The position numbers and the translations under genes are program-made. A stretch of 64,000 bases of DNA. It comes from Incurvaria masculella. Its lineage: Eukaryota; Arthropoda; Insecta; Lepidoptera; Incurvariidae. The stretch covers positions 875,501-939,500 of the forward strand of contig OX335659.1 in the NCBI GenBank assembly GCA_946894095.1, read 5' to 3'. Under the pieces are notes generated by a model. The model was not told the origin of the DNA, did no database searches, and worked only from the letters and a program-made list of their open reading frames with translations. Below, piece after piece: positions 33,166 through 45,524 of the stretch (within the stretch, counting starts at the first letter, position 1; each line of letters opens with the position of its first letter).

Positions 33166-34042
33166 ACCATCTCGGCCAGGCTTAGGTTAAATCAGGTCCC
33201 GATCAATGGAGCGCATACAAGCTGAAAAAAAAATCCAGCGAGAAGCGACCAAAGATAACTTAACAACGAAATTCACATATTTGACAAAAAAACTTCCCAA
33301 GTTGTGTTGTTTACGCAGATTCTTCTTCTTCTCAAAAATATATTTAGACAACCTTTGGTAGAGCACAGGAGCGAAAATTTGTTTCTGTTTTAAGTTTAAA
33401 TATATTCACTTAGCCTCTGAAGACTTTCAAATGTGCAGCGATGTAATCCGGATAGGAAGCAGGTGCTTTATTTCCCGCTCATTTTAATTAGACTCACTTG
33501 CTGGCTAAGAGAGAAAAAAAAACAGCCCATTAGGTGTGAAGTGAATGCATTCGCTTGCATTCGCCACTTGAGGGGTAGTTTGGGGGATACCTATGATAGG
33601 TATACAGTTTTATTGTCTATTTAGCTATCCACAAACAATGACCAATCATAACGTGACGCAATAACTAAGAATGATAGGCAAACCGTGGACCCAGCATGAG
33701 AGCGCTGTGCTTACATTCTAAGTATATGAGGGAAACGCTCATTCAATGAGAGACAAACAGCAATATATGCTGATTATAAGCTTATGGACATGATGGTCAA
33801 TGAAAACGCATAAAAGGTGCCGTCGCTCTTATTACGGTCTGTCGTAGTCTTAAAACGTATTTGAAAATAGTGCTTATTGCGCAAATTTAGTTTTCCTCAT
33901 CAGTCTGTTTATATCTAATTTGTTTTAAAATAGCACATTTAAAGACATAAATGTCTTGACCTAAGCATGTATTTGTTCGCTCGGATACAATTTTTATATC
34001 GAAATTTCAGTGATTGGATCGATGTATGTAATAATACTTATA
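33166..34042. other. intron, nothing recognised
   Basis: AT-rich, no coding segment or shared repeat. Confidence 0.4.
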
Positions 34043-34428
34043 CAGCTCGTAGTCTAGGGGCTAGAGGACTAGCCTTTCATGCGAGAGGTCTGCGTTCTAA
34101 TCCTTGCCCCGGTCATGCACCACTTGCTTTCTATCTCAGAGTTGGACAAGTTCGTTACGTTCATAACCCATGTAAAACTGTAGCTCCCTTTCCCCAACTA
34201 AGTGATAGGGTTAAGCCCACCCGGGTCGGTACCATTGCATTGGATGAAACTTTGGTTGAAGCGGCAATGAAGATTGCCCGTGTTTTCCATCCAGTTCAAT
34301 GTAGCCTGGCTCATAAAGAGAAGGTTCTGGCATGGCACCTAATTCCTTCGGGAATGTGGTGTATTGGGCTAATATCATAACGGTAGTTGTGTGGTATTAA
34401 CCATCTATGTCAGGTTGCATAAAAAATA
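34043..34428 (+). mobile_element. tRNA-derived SINE, full length
   Basis: This is the best complete copy. It has a tRNA-like head with an A-box-like TAGTCTAGGGGCTAG and a B-box-like GCGTTCTAATCC, the body (AAGCCCACCCGGGTCGGTAC, GGTTGAAGCGGCAATGAA, CACCTAATTCCTTCGGGAAT), and a tail TATTAACCATCTATGTCAGG followed by an A-run. The long plus-strand frame over it is not a gene. Confidence 0.85.
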
Positions 34429-34529
34429 CTAGCTATCGATAAGTATGGATAGTATCATCATGTTCTTTTATTTACTCTTCGAAATAGGAGGAATACATTC
34501 ATGAAAACGTATGTGGATTATGTTAACAT

Positions 34530-34760
34530 GTTTTCACCGGACGGTGTGATCGACCTTGCGTCAGTCGACCTATTGTCCTGGTCGTATAATTGAAGTGGTA
34601 ATTTGTATTTGCTACTATCAGGCTAGAGCCTGACTGTTTTATTGCGTGTATAAACGCGACCGCTAATTGCAGCGGGGCCTGCAATGCTTAACTTTTAATT
34701 ACGACGCGGATACGTCACGAAAACATATTGCTACATGCGCCGTAGGCGAAGTTTGTCCAC
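34530..34760. other. single-copy non-coding block
   Basis: Contains CCGACCGTC-free, moderately GC-rich sequence with TAATTG and TTTTAATTACGAC homeodomain-type words. It is not part of any repeat seen here. A role as enhancer is speculation. Confidence 0.25.
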
Positions 34761-34934
34761 TAGCGAAGATAATTCTCTAAGATATTTTGGTTCCGCAAAA
34801 AAAAAAATGATATTCACAGATTTGTGACGACATTTAATTATACTTTCAGAAAGTTAAAAGTGCGTTTTTGGTCGTTAAATCACATATTTTTGATCTCATA
34901 AAATTGCCTGCCTTTCTTTTTTTTATGAAAAACC

Positions 34935-35245
34935 GGTATGGGTGGCTGTGCTGAGGACCAAAGGTGCTCAGAAAAGCCAAAAATACCCCGCCTCGCGAAA
35001 CCACGCTCAGCGAGGCACCACGCCAGCAGATTTGCGAAGTATCGCTGAGCTATCGAGCTTGTTCAAATTACGCTTGAAGACTCCCAGGTTATGTATAGGT
35101 AAGGGAGTAAGGCACCCGCCTGCAGACATTTCCATATCCTGGCGGTGCGGCTGAGAAATGAGTTTGAGAAACGGTTCCTTCTCAAAAGCCTAATGTCAAC
35201 CACAAGGGGGTGCTCTGATTATCTGCGGCGGGTGCTATAGGTAGG
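34935..35245 (-). mobile_element. Jockey/CR1-type LINE C-terminal fragment
   Basis: The minus strand reads NSFLSRTARIWKCLQAGAL, the LINE C-terminal motif also present at 17697-17810. Words such as AGCACCCCCTTGTGGT are shared with the 17640 region. The rest of the element is gone. Confidence 0.7.
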
Positions 35246-35387
35246 ATACGCTTTTGTTTGAGACCACTTGACAGATTTCGATGCTGTTAACGTATATTTA
35301 TTTATCTTTTTTATGTTAAACGCGCATCGCAGAAGTGAGGCATCGATCCGTGACAGGAGAGATGTCCAGAGCGCGGACGCACCCGGG

Positions 35388-35430
35388 TGCAGGGTGCAGA
35401 GTGCAGGGTGCATGGTGAATGGTGCATGGC
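35388..35430. repeat. GGTGCAN heptamer microsatellite
   Basis: Units GGTGCAG, AGTGCAG, GGTGCAT and GGTGAAT are repeated about six times with substitutions. Confidence 0.75.
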
Positions 35431-35459
35431 GCGTAACTAGCGAGAGACAAACTTTGTGA

Positions 35460-36529
35460 TTTACGATTCGGTTGCGCATAAAGTTGATTTAGTGCCGCGG
35501 GAAATAATTATCGGAGAGATTTTTCCGGGTAAAATGTTTTAAATAAAATGAATAATTCATGTCGCACGTGGATGGGGCACCCTTTTAGTGAATCTGTTAT
35601 CCATCAAACTTAAAAGAATATTTGGAAACATAACACTGTTATTTAAGAACTGAACATGAGGTATTTGAGGTATTTAAAAAAAAGAGGGAAAATTAACAAC
35701 ATCTTATTTAAGGGCGTGATAACACCGAATGGCATTGACTCCCATGAGGCATCAGTGAAACCATATTAAGGCGCTAGGACTAGCCAACTACTCGCGCCAT
35801 ACAAATGCACTTTTTAACAAATGTAATAATATGTAGTGAAACTCTTCAGCAAATCTAAATAGAACTCCAGACTGATAATGGATTGTTAATATTTTTTTAT
35901 TCCATCATTTATTTAAATAATAATAAAAATAAAAAAGATTATTTTTCTCATTAGAAATCTGAAAGTAATTCGATTTCTAGATGTAAGCAAAAACAGCATA
36001 TATGCATAAACAAAAAAATCCATTTGCTTTTAGATTTCTACATTTAGTCAAAAAAGTTCGGAAATGGACACCGTTTCCGCAATGTATTTTGTATAGAAAA
36101 AGGAAACATACATTAACGAAAATAGGTCGATTCCTAGACAAGGAATCATATATTGTAAGAATGACACTTATAATCGTCAGACTTAGTTAGTTAACTTGGG
36201 GTGCCTCGTCTAACTTTGCGATTTGGCTAGTACCAGGGCCTTAAAATTATTTTTTAAATGGACCACTACGTTTTTAGAAGAAGAAAAACAAGAAAGATGC
36301 TTCGATGGTCTAGCTATACTGGAAACCTGTACCGGTAAGTATCTGATGCTATTCTGCGTTCAAACTTTTTTTAAGAAAATGTATTAACATTTGTCTAATT
36401 TGAGAATACAAAGCATAATAGACTTACAATTTTATCCTTAAATTATAACTCGACCAAAAAATTATACAATTCCTTTTTTGATTATCGAAATTCGTTGTGG
36501 TTATTTTTTATTATAATTAAATATTAAGG
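35460..36529. other. intron, nothing recognised
   Basis: AT-rich sequence without shared repeats. Confidence 0.4.
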
Positions 36530-36745
36530 AATGTGACATGTATGTATGCATAATCGACCGTGAAGCAAGGACACATTAATTGAAGAAAGAGCCCAGTAAA
36601 AAGAACTACTTTAAGAATATACTGCAAGGCTGGACCCGAACCAGCAAAACATACCATTCGCGGGTATTGCGTCTACCAATTTCGCCACCATATTATACAT
36701 ACATACATGTCACATTCCTTGGAATAAGCGACCTACCTGCTTAGT
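36530..36745 (-). mobile_element. TIR element with tRNA-like core, near complete
   Basis: Inverted ends carry AAGGAATGTGACATGTATGT on the left and its reverse complement ACATACATGTCACATTCCTT on the right. The middle, read on the minus strand, has a D-arm-like GGCGAAATTGGTAGACGC, an anticodon-type stem ATACC/GGTAT with a seven-base loop, a five-base spacer and a T-arm GCTGG/CCAGC with loop TTCGGGT. A matching acceptor stem is missing, so it is not a functional tRNA gene. Other copies: 13205, 54185 (end only) and 63660. Confidence 0.7.
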
Positions 36746-37894
36746 GAGAAAAAGTATATTTACATAATTAAATTTTGTTTTATTTACGTCCGTATCAAAC
36801 CGAACGCAATCGTCTCTTATCACGCTCTTAAATGCGTTCCATTATATTCCGACTAGACCCGCAACAGAAATTGATCTTAATCATAAAGTACACCCCACAA
36901 ACGTAAATGACGTTACACCCTAATTGCATTTTCGTAATAGCCCTTAAATGAAGCTTTTGTGGGTGTATGGATAATGGAATTAGACCTGGATCCAGATGCT
37001 AAGCTTGAAGATTTAATTTCGTAAGATGTCTGTCTTAAGCCTGCGGCTATGCAGAATGAGATAAATTGAAATATTATAATCCTAAGCTGTCCAAACTTTA
37101 TTCGCCATTCACGAGTCTGATTGAAGTGGCAAATAGATAATGAGAAAAATAAATGTATGTTTTAGAACTATCAACTTTAAAATTAGGTGCATCTTTTTCT
37201 GCCTAAACCAGTACGTCATCGGTACGTTATATTTTTTAAAAGTCACAATCTAAAAGCATCTCTAAGTGAATGGATGAAATGTCTCATCATATCGGAACCC
37301 CTGTGCATGATTTTTTATTAAAGTTATTAAAACACATAATGGTATTATACGTACAAATAATATTAATTAAACAACAATTTAAACCCTTTCATAAATTTAG
37401 CAATTTAAGGAGAAAACTATCTTCTAAAGCTAGAACATTACGCTTCCCATGCATACCGCACCCATACCAGTTTTACATAAAAAAACTTAATTTGGAAATC
37501 ATTCGGAAGTCGGTGTTTCAATTAACCTGATTTTATGTTTAACATTGGTCAACTAATATCTGTGTCTGCACATTTTTGGTCATTGGAAAAAATATCCTAG
37601 GTAGGCCACAGTATTTGAATGTTTTGGTTTTTTTATTGCAGAAAGATAGTTGACCGATATGAAATACAAACAATAAAAACATTTCTAATAAATAATATTC
37701 TTTATGAGTATTTTATTTCCTCATTTTCATGAGTAATTTAATTATTATATAGTATTTATTTATATTTAACCATAATGTGTATTTATTAATTGTGTATTTT
37801 TGTAATTATGTTCGATTGAATAAAGTACATATATTATTTTCTTCATAACTCTTGCTCATAACTTCTGCTCGCACTACTGCTCACGTTAGCCTAA
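36746..37894. other. intron, nothing recognised
   Basis: An 86-codon plus-strand frame at 37270 shows no family motif and is left uncalled. Confidence 0.35.
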
Positions 37895-37990
37895 GGTGGA
37901 CTGGTAGAGAATGCGTGTATGATGTTGTAATGAATTTGCACATGTTGCCCAATTTTTTGAGTGCAATGAACATATTTAAATAAATAAATA
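37895..37990 (+). mobile_element. LINE 3' end with AAAT tail
   Basis: CCTAAGGTGGACTGGTAGAG followed by AATGCGTG is a familiar 3' untranslated sequence of lepidopteran LINEs. It ends in AAATAAATAAATA. No coding part remains that I could recognise. Confidence 0.45.
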
Positions 37991-39467
37991 CACTTAATTG
38001 TAAAGTGATTATCAAACATCTCCTTTATAGTCCTGACTTACGGGCCAGTGTTAATTAAATATCTTGCTCCTTTTTGGACGATTTGAATTGTTTGTACCTT
38101 CCCAAGAATAAATCCGAACACACCCATCTAACTGCAACGATTTTCTCTCGCAACAAGACACGGCCCAGAACTCTCGCAGTAGAATCAAAACCAGTGTGAC
38201 CCAAACGTCGCGCGATGCGAAATGAAGTTAAGACTCCCTAATTGGATAAAAGTCGCGTCTTATTACCAAGTTGGGGGCGACATTAGCCGCAGTACGGGGA
38301 CGCTGTTGGCGTCACAGGGAATTGGCTTTTCAACTTCCGTCTGATGTTTGGAAGTGTGTAATTGCATGATGTTACGTCGCCGACGGTTTTGGAGTTGCGG
38401 GACTTAGCGCTCACCGCTGCTCGTGCTGGACTGGCTGAGTTTGGAGACAGCTTCTGAGAAACTGGCAGTCCCAGTGTATTATTGTTATAAATATAAAGTG
38501 CAAAGCAATTGGTTAAACCAACATTTAAAATGTATTTAGTACGAATATAAACAGCATACTTTCCTTGGTTCTTTAACTGGCAAGCATAAATTGTTGATGC
38601 TTTTCGATTACGAGGGCTACAAATTAACTGGTCATGGTAAATTTATTATTCTTGGCTGCTGTCCGGGTTGCACCAATGTAGGCTCAATAAATTAATTCTG
38701 TCATTCTTTCATCAATCGTTCGTTCTACATACCCAAACCATTTTCACGTGTTTGGTTGTTCATTTAATAACCGTATACGAATTAAATATGTTTAAAAAGT
38801 GCCACTCATTGCACTTAAACCTGATGAAAAGACAGTGATTTATTTAAATATATTTTTAATAATCTTTTAAATTTAAAGTGTCTTGATGAAATCGTGTCGG
38901 TCCCAACATTACGAAGCGAGTGTCTTGTAAGTACTGCAGTTTCTTACCGAGCGATTGAGGTGCAGCTCACAGGTTAACACGTGCTAGGGCTAGCAATACT
39001 TGTTTAAGAGCTGGTCTGGATTAGACAGGTCCGCCTAGCAGAAAAGGAAAACGCTCAATTTAAAATAAAGGCACTTAGAATATTTATGTTGTTTTGATAG
39101 ATTCCGTTTTTTATTTCTCATAAGTCTTGCATTGGTTTTGTCATCAATTTTTACTTACTTAGAAACCACTTAACACTTTAACGAATAATATAAGTTAATC
39201 CTTGTCAAAATGGCAGAGAAAGAAGAGCCACAATTGCAATCCTGTATTCTTCTTTCTTTTCAATATGTTTTATTATGTTAACTGATAAAAACATTGTGAA
39301 AATACCTTGAGAAACTAGATAAAGAAACTGAAAATTACTTGATTTTTTATGCATTTACCTAGTCACATAACTAGTAGATTAATTTGTCGCATACATAGCT
39401 CAATGTGTGTATTTAATTTCTGAAAGCAATTTTCAAAACGAACAAGAAGTGCAGCCTAGCTATAAAA
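37991..39467. other. intron; GC-richer single-copy block at 38120-38460
   Basis: The block around ACGTCGCGCGATGCGAAATG and CGGGGACGCTGTTGGCGTCA is not a shared repeat. No coding segment was seen. Confidence 0.35.
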
Positions 39468-39778
39468 ACCGACCAAGTACGAGTCGGACTCTCACACCAA
39501 GGTTTCCGTACCATCGTACAAGATTTAACATAAAAAATAATGTTTTTTGTATGCGAGCCCCCTTAATTTTTTTATTATTTATTTATTTTACCTATTTTTT
39601 TTATTATAGCGGCAAAATAAATTTGGGCTCTGCGAAAATTTCAGCTGCCTACGTATAATGGTTCATGAGATAGAGCCCTGTGACAGACGGACGGACGGAC
39701 GTACGGACCGACGGACGGACAGCATAGGCTTAGTAATAGGGTTCCGTTGGCACTCTTTGGGTACAGAACCCTAAAAAT
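39468..39778 (+). mobile_element. TCCG-core interspersed repeat, full length
   Basis: It begins AAAACCGACCAAGTACGAGT, continues with TTCCGTACCATCGTACAAGA, a (GGAC)n run and ends CTTTGGGTACAGAACCCTAA. Confidence 0.8.
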
Positions 39779-40102
39779 ACAATCGGTAACTTCGCAGTCC
39801 GTTCAAACCTATAGCCAGACCGTGACTTGCGGCACGACACATTGTTATCTCAATTTTATGATCCATCGGCGGCGCAGATTAGCTCTTGATGTCAGATTTT
39901 ATGCAAGTCCCAATCGAGTTAGCTCCGTGTAGCTGGAATCTGTAATTTTCTCTCTGCTGGATCAAGATTGGTGGCTTGAAAATCGATAGATGTTAATTAA
40001 GTTTTCTCGTTTCTATTAGTAAACTGGATTCCAGTATAACGTCGACTTGGTCGCACGTTGGCAGTTAGCGCTATGGCGCCAAATAAGTATGTTAAAGATA
40101 CT

Positions 40103-40512
40103 TTTTTTATGCAACCTGACATGGATAGCTAACACCACACAACTGCTGTTATGATATTAGCCCAATACACCATATTCCCGAAGGAATTGGTGCCATACCA
40201 GGACCTTCCCTGTATGAGCACGGCTGCATTGAACTGGATGGAATTCACGGACAATTTCTCAATGCCGCTTCGACCATATTTTCATCAAATACGATGGTAC
40301 TAACCCGGGCGAGCTTAAACCCTACCACCTAGGGAAGGGGACCGACAGTTTTACATGGATTCCGAACCATGAAGCAGCTCGCTTTCGTAACGAAATGCAC
40401 TTATCTAACTCAGAATGGGAAAGGAAGTGGTGCATTAATGGGGCGAGGATTTGAACCCAGGCCTCTGGTATACTAGTCTAGTCCCCGCGCCACTAGGCTA
40501 CGAGCAGCTCGA
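40103..40512 (-). mobile_element. tRNA-derived SINE, full length
   Basis: Plus-strand order is ATGCAACCTGACATGGATAG, CCGAAGGAATTGGTGCCATA, then the tRNA-like head (TTTGAACCCAGGCCTCTGGT, GCCACTAGGCTACGAGCAGC). Main subfamily. Confidence 0.8.
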
Positions 40513-40574
40513 TATATGAGAATTAAGTTTTCTGAAGCCACATTTTCATTAGGCTAGTAAGCTGGATTCCAGTA

Positions 40575-40850
40575 TTTTTTTATACAACTTGACATGGATG
40601 AATCTGAATATCAGATATTAGGATAACACACCACATGGGAACTATAAGTGCCATGCCAGGACCTTCCTTATATTTCTCGGCGACATTGAACTGGATGGAA
40701 AATACGGACTTTCATTGCCACTTCGATCATCGTTCATTCAATGCGATCGTACCAACCCGGGCGGGATTAACCCTAGTAGTAGTAAGAAAGGAAAGGAACC
40801 TACAGTTTTACGTGGAATCCGAACGGCTAGTCTCAGTATCAGTCAGTCCC
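40575..40850 (-). mobile_element. SINE, variant subfamily, head missing
   Basis: ACACCACATGGGAACTATAA, GTGCCATGCCAGGACCTTCC and ACCAACCCGGGCGGGATTAA mark the variant also seen at 17143. It ends before the tRNA-like part. Confidence 0.7.
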
Positions 40851-41139
40851 GAGTCAATGCATTAAAGTATACATAGAATAAAAACAGGCTAAGAACAAGT
40901 AATAGAGGATTTAAGAATCCGTTGGTTATCAATCTACGATTCAAAAATAGTTAGCTTGCTGTAGCACTGCATGGCGAATGCGCAATGCGCTATTCCCGTC
41001 CAGGTCGAATTTCACTTGCATCAAACCAACACGTTCAAGCAGGAGATTTCCATTATAAAAGTTACATGCAATTTGCAACCTGCGCGTAAGCTGCTTGCAT
41101 AATGGAAACGTGGGTTAAGTGAGGAGATTTATTTTAACA

Positions 41140-41405
41140 AAAAACCGGAAAAGTGAGAGTTGGACGTGCGCACGAAGGGTTGATAGTACAGGATTTACCA
41201 CAAAAAATCACGTTTTGAAATAACTTGATTTTTTCTTATTTTACTTATTTGTTGTTATAGCGGCAAAATAAATACACACTGTGTGCAAATGTCAGCTGCC
41301 TACGTATTATGGTTCATGAGATACAGTCCTGTGACAGACGGACGGACGGACGGACAGGGGAAGCTTAGTTTCCATTGGCACCCTTTCGATACGGAACTCT
41401 AAAAA
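41140..41405 (+). mobile_element. TCCG-core interspersed repeat
   Basis: AAAACCGGAAAAGTGAGAGT start, AGCGGCAAAATAAATACACA, a GGAC run, and GGCACCCTTTCGATACGGAA end. It is diverged from the other copies. Confidence 0.7.
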
Positions 41406-42399
41406 GTGAAAACTCTACGATTTTCTTAACTCGAATTGAATACATGAATACTCTGATATTACATTTTTTTATTTCATTCTTCAAAGTCAACTCGCAGAAG
41501 GGCTTCTAGAAACATTTAATTATTTTAAGACAAAAAACACTTCTGAAACTTTTATTGAACGTTTTAATTTCATTTTACCCCCACAATAATCCCTTGAAAT
41601 GAACGTAGTCGATGCGAACTCACTGCATAACGATAATCCCCGAAACAAATAACTCCGAAATGAAATATTTTCACCGATATTAATAACGAGCTCAAAAAAA
41701 AAAATCTTCCAAAACAAATCGGAAAACTCTTTCAAATTAGATTGCAAACTCGGAGAAAATCCCAATCAAATTATATCCTAGGCGCCGCCATAGTACAAAC
41801 AAGCCGACAACTGAAAACTTCAGAACAAAGAGCACGTGATGCGCATCTTAACTTCGGTAATTGGATTAATCGACTTTTTCCGCCTTGAACTTCCAAGTTA
41901 TCCTTGGCGACTCAACATTACTTAGTTTAATATCCAATCTTGCAAATTATTTAAGTGGATTTATAGGATGTTCGTTGGGTTCGATCGATTTTTTAGTGCG
42001 TCGGAATTGATTTCATAATATCTCACCGCAATGACTCGAATGTTCTTTGAAAGTTTGTTGTTTTAAAATTATATATATATACTAGCAAATAAAATGCGAA
42101 ATTTTTAGAAGTCTGAGAGTTTTCGAAGGGCCCCGTAAAAACATTTTTTTTTAATTAAAAGGAAGATAGAAAAGGTAGAAAAAATTAGCTAGATGATGAT
42201 CTTGCAAATTCTGTCATTAGTTAGAAATCTTAGAAAAGTAAAATAAAAAAAAAACTGACGGAGTAAACAAAATTTAGGATTGAGAAATATTTCCAACATC
42301 CTAACTACAAACGATCTTTTTTATACAAACACAATTTCAATGAAGGAGAAGTTTATGAAAGAAAGTATTATTATTAATATGACAAAAAAAGTACATTAG
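41406..42399. other. intron, nothing recognised
   Basis: AT-rich sequence with a short (TA)n near 42072. No gene was seen. Confidence 0.4.
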
Positions 42400-42525
42400 C
42401 CCTGCTCATGAAGGGAAGGTCCTGGCATCGCATATAATTCCTTCGGGAATGAGGTGTAAATGGCTAATTTTGTAATTGTCGTTGTGTGGTATTTGCCATC
42501 AATGTCGGGTTCCATATGAAAAATA
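42400..42525 (+). mobile_element. SINE 3' fragment
   Basis: GAAGGGAAGGTCCTGGCATC, ATAATTCCTTCGGGAATGAG and GTGTGGTATTTGCCATCAAT are the last third of the SINE, diverged. Confidence 0.65.
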
Positions 42526-42999
42526 CACAAAATAGTCAAGGATTCGAATTCGACGAATCGAATTCACACTATTCGACTTGATAAAATTAGCAAAGTAAGC
42601 GTCAGCTTTACTCTTTATATAGATACCAGCTGTCACTCAAATTCACTCAAACGGTAGCCACACGCCAGAAACATACGTCATTTCGGCAAAGCCCTTGCGT
42701 CGCGACTGATAACAGACATTTAGTCGGACACGTTGGACAGGTGCCCAATTCTTTTGTTGCCAGTAGAAACACAGCTTTTCTAAGAAGCCCTCGCCTTACA
42801 GGTTTGCTGAGGGTCAGTCAAGTTATAAGTTTCCAAAAATGTATGAAGAGAAATGTCAATTAAGTTGCCATTTGACAAATATCTGCAAACATGTAAATTT
42901 ACTTATAATTTCTTACGACTTGTAAACCTAATTAAACAGTGCAAATGGATAAAAAACAAATGGAAAAACGTTCATTTACGAATAAGTAAATTGTTAATC

Positions 43000-43242
43000 C
43001 ATATACTAATATTATAAATTCGAAAATATCTCTGTCTGTTTGTTACGCTTTTACGCCTATACCATTAAACCGATTATAATGAAATTTGGTATAGAGGGAG
43101 TCTGGATCTTGGGAACGGACATGTGTTACTTTTTCTGGCGAAAATTAAACTTAAAGGAAGTGAAAGTTTGCATGGGGACTCACCATCGGACATCAGTCAG
43201 AAACGACAAAGACCCGAACGGAGCCGAGTACCTCAGCTAGTA
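43000..43242 (+). mobile_element. widespread lepidopteran repeat ending in CTAGT
   Basis: It contains ATATTATAAATTCGAAAATA, TCTGTCTGTTTGTTACGCTT, ACCGATTATAATGAAATTTGG and ends GAGTACCTCAGCTAGT. The CTAGT end points to a Helitron-type 3' terminus, by inference. Related pieces are at 11290-11415 and, inverted, at 61482-61700. Confidence 0.5.
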
Positions 43243-43599
43243 CGATTGGATACATCATTGTCCACAATGCCGTGCTGTTAGTGCCAGATTTAATAAATGA
43301 AAGCTCTTTAGCTCCGCTGCTATGTGTAGCCTTTAGCTCAGTATATATGCAGTCACGAGTGGCTACCGTGAAGCACCTAATGCGTATTTAATGGTCTCAA
43401 CAGCCTTATTTCATATGTAAAACGTATGTAAGCGGCGCAGCCTTTTTTGCGAATATTTCGCAGATAGAGCGAATATAACCAGAATTTGTGTAAGTTGCGG
43501 AAAGTCATTTATTAAAAGTAATTCTGTTTCAGTGATTTTGTGTTGATTCAGCTTAAACTGCAACAACTATGTTAAATAACCCTCCTAATAACCATAATA

Positions 43600-43828
43600 A
43601 CCGGCCAACCGCGAGTCAGTTTCGCACACGAAGGGTTCAGTACTATTATACAAGATTATGCAACGTTTCTTGTATGGTAAAATTAAAGGGGAGGCGACAT
43701 CAATATGTATTTGTTTTTATTTTATTTTTCGTTGTAGCAGCAAAATAAATAAACGATCACGAGATACATCCGGTATCATGAGATAATACGGTTCCGTTGG
43801 CACCCTTTGGGTACGGAACCCTAAAAAT
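43600..43828 (+). mobile_element. TCCG-core interspersed repeat with the TCCG core deleted
   Basis: ACCGGCCAACCGCGAGTCAG start and TTGGCACCCTTTGGGTACGG end are both present. The GGAC run between them is absent, showing that the microsatellite core can be lost. Confidence 0.75.
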
Positions 43829-44009
43829 TTAGATTTATGAAACGCTAATTTTGTATGTTAATAATGCAAAATAATCATCACACGTCCATGTCCGAGAACC
43901 TCGGCACGAATACTTTCACGCTTGCACGTTTTTTTTACCGATAGCATGGTTAAAATGTATCGTTTTGGACGAGATTTAAGTCAGTTTCTAATTCAGACTT
44001 AGATTGCCA

Positions 44010-44122
44010 TGCAATATAAGGAAGGTCCTGGCATGGCACCTAGTTCCCATGTTGTGTGTTGGGCTAATACCATGACAGAACTTGTGGTATTAGCCATCCA
44101 TGTCCAGTCACATAAAAAAAAG
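44010..44122 (+). mobile_element. SINE 3' fragment, variant subfamily
   Basis: GGAAGGTCCTGGCATGGCAC, CTAGTTCCCATG and TATTAGCCATCCATGTCCAG followed by an A-run. Confidence 0.7.
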
Positions 44123-44606
44123 ATTACTTTATGATTATTTTTGTCGTTCGAAGACGAGGTCCGAAATGAAACAAAAATCGAGCAATAAACATGAGCATCA
44201 TTTTCGAATGCTTTTAGGTGCACTGTCGCATAGTAAGAGGCGTCGCATTTTCGTAGGAGTTTGTTTGATCAAAGTTTTGGAAAGTTAGGCGTGAACCTGC
44301 GGCCATATGTTTGTGTATATTCGACGGACCATTTCTCTATCCAACAAAACACTCACCACGTCGCCATCCTTTGACCTATCCTGCACAAATCCAGTGTAAG
44401 GTTAAATTGAATTACGCTCACCAGGAACTGAGGTTATAGGATATGGCCGGTTCGTGTAAGGACAGGAATCCAAGACTCGTACCAGTTACAGTTAGGGATA
44501 GTATGATGATGAAATGAAATGTTCAGAAGAAACAAACGCAGACGACAAATATTAAGTGAAAGTTTATTTAGATATGTAAAATTTATATCATCCAGTTGAG
44601 AATACC

Positions 44607-44912
44607 GGCCAAGTGTGAGTCGGACTCGCACACGAAGGTTTTCGTACCATCGTACAAGATTTAACACAAAACACGGTTTTTCTATGCCCTTTAATTTTCA
44701 TTATTTTTAATTTTACCTATTTGTTGTTGTAGCGGCACAATAAATACACACTCTGTGAAAATTTCAGCTACCCACCCATTAAGGTTCATGAAATACAGCA
44801 CAGTGAGACGGACGAACAGACGGGCGGATGGACAGACGGACGGACGAACGGACGGACGGACGGACGGACAGCGGAGGCTTAATTTGGTACCCTTTGGATT
44901 CGGAACCGTAAA
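44607..44912 (+). mobile_element. TCCG-core interspersed repeat, full length
   Basis: ACCGGCCAAGTGTGAGTCGG start, CGTACCATCGTACAAGATTT, a GGAC run of about ten units with changes, and the end near TTTGGATTCGGAACCGTAAA. Confidence 0.8.
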
Positions 44913-45524
44913 ATTATTACAGTCCAATGACATGGTCATTTGACTGTTATCATTTTAGGGTTGATGCATATTAGTGTTTATTTAATGGAATTTTGAAATA
45001 TTAAAAAAAACTCTCACTCCAAATTGATAAACATCTTACTCCAAATTGGTGATTTACCTCATCATGATGGAGAATGGAGGTCCATCCTCCGTGGTTGTGA
45101 TAATGGCCAGATTTCAAACAGCCCCAAAAGACGAAGTCGGACGAAGTTCCGGCCGGCCAGTTCTAGCATATAAAATATTAGCTGATTAGCCGTTATTTTA
45201 TTTAGGGCTGATTTTTCAACAGTCTGCTAAACAGCCAGATAACTATTCGACGGATTTATTTAAGCTTCCGCTTATCCATCCGATATAGTAAGCCCATATA
45301 TTTATTAGTAAAATTATAGTTAATAAGATTGACAATGCAATCCGTATCACAGAGTCTTCGCAAAAATTCACTAGGCTTCTGAAAGTGCATCTTCTTGATA
45401 CGGCCTACTACAGTGTAGAGGAATTCCTCGAAGACGATCCAATACCGCTCCATCAATCCTAACTGCACTATGACTGAACTTTTTTTAAAACGTAAACTTA
45501 ATCTATTTATTTCATTATTATTCA
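44913..45524. other. sequence next to the Dong-like LINE, nothing recognised
   Basis: A short ATT-rich stretch at about 45507-45525 adjoins the 3' end of the LINE and may be its target. No gene was seen. Confidence 0.35.

Noticed and set aside
33967..34380. 137-codon plus-strand frame
   Set aside because: It lies almost entirely on a full-length SINE with conserved non-coding landmarks.
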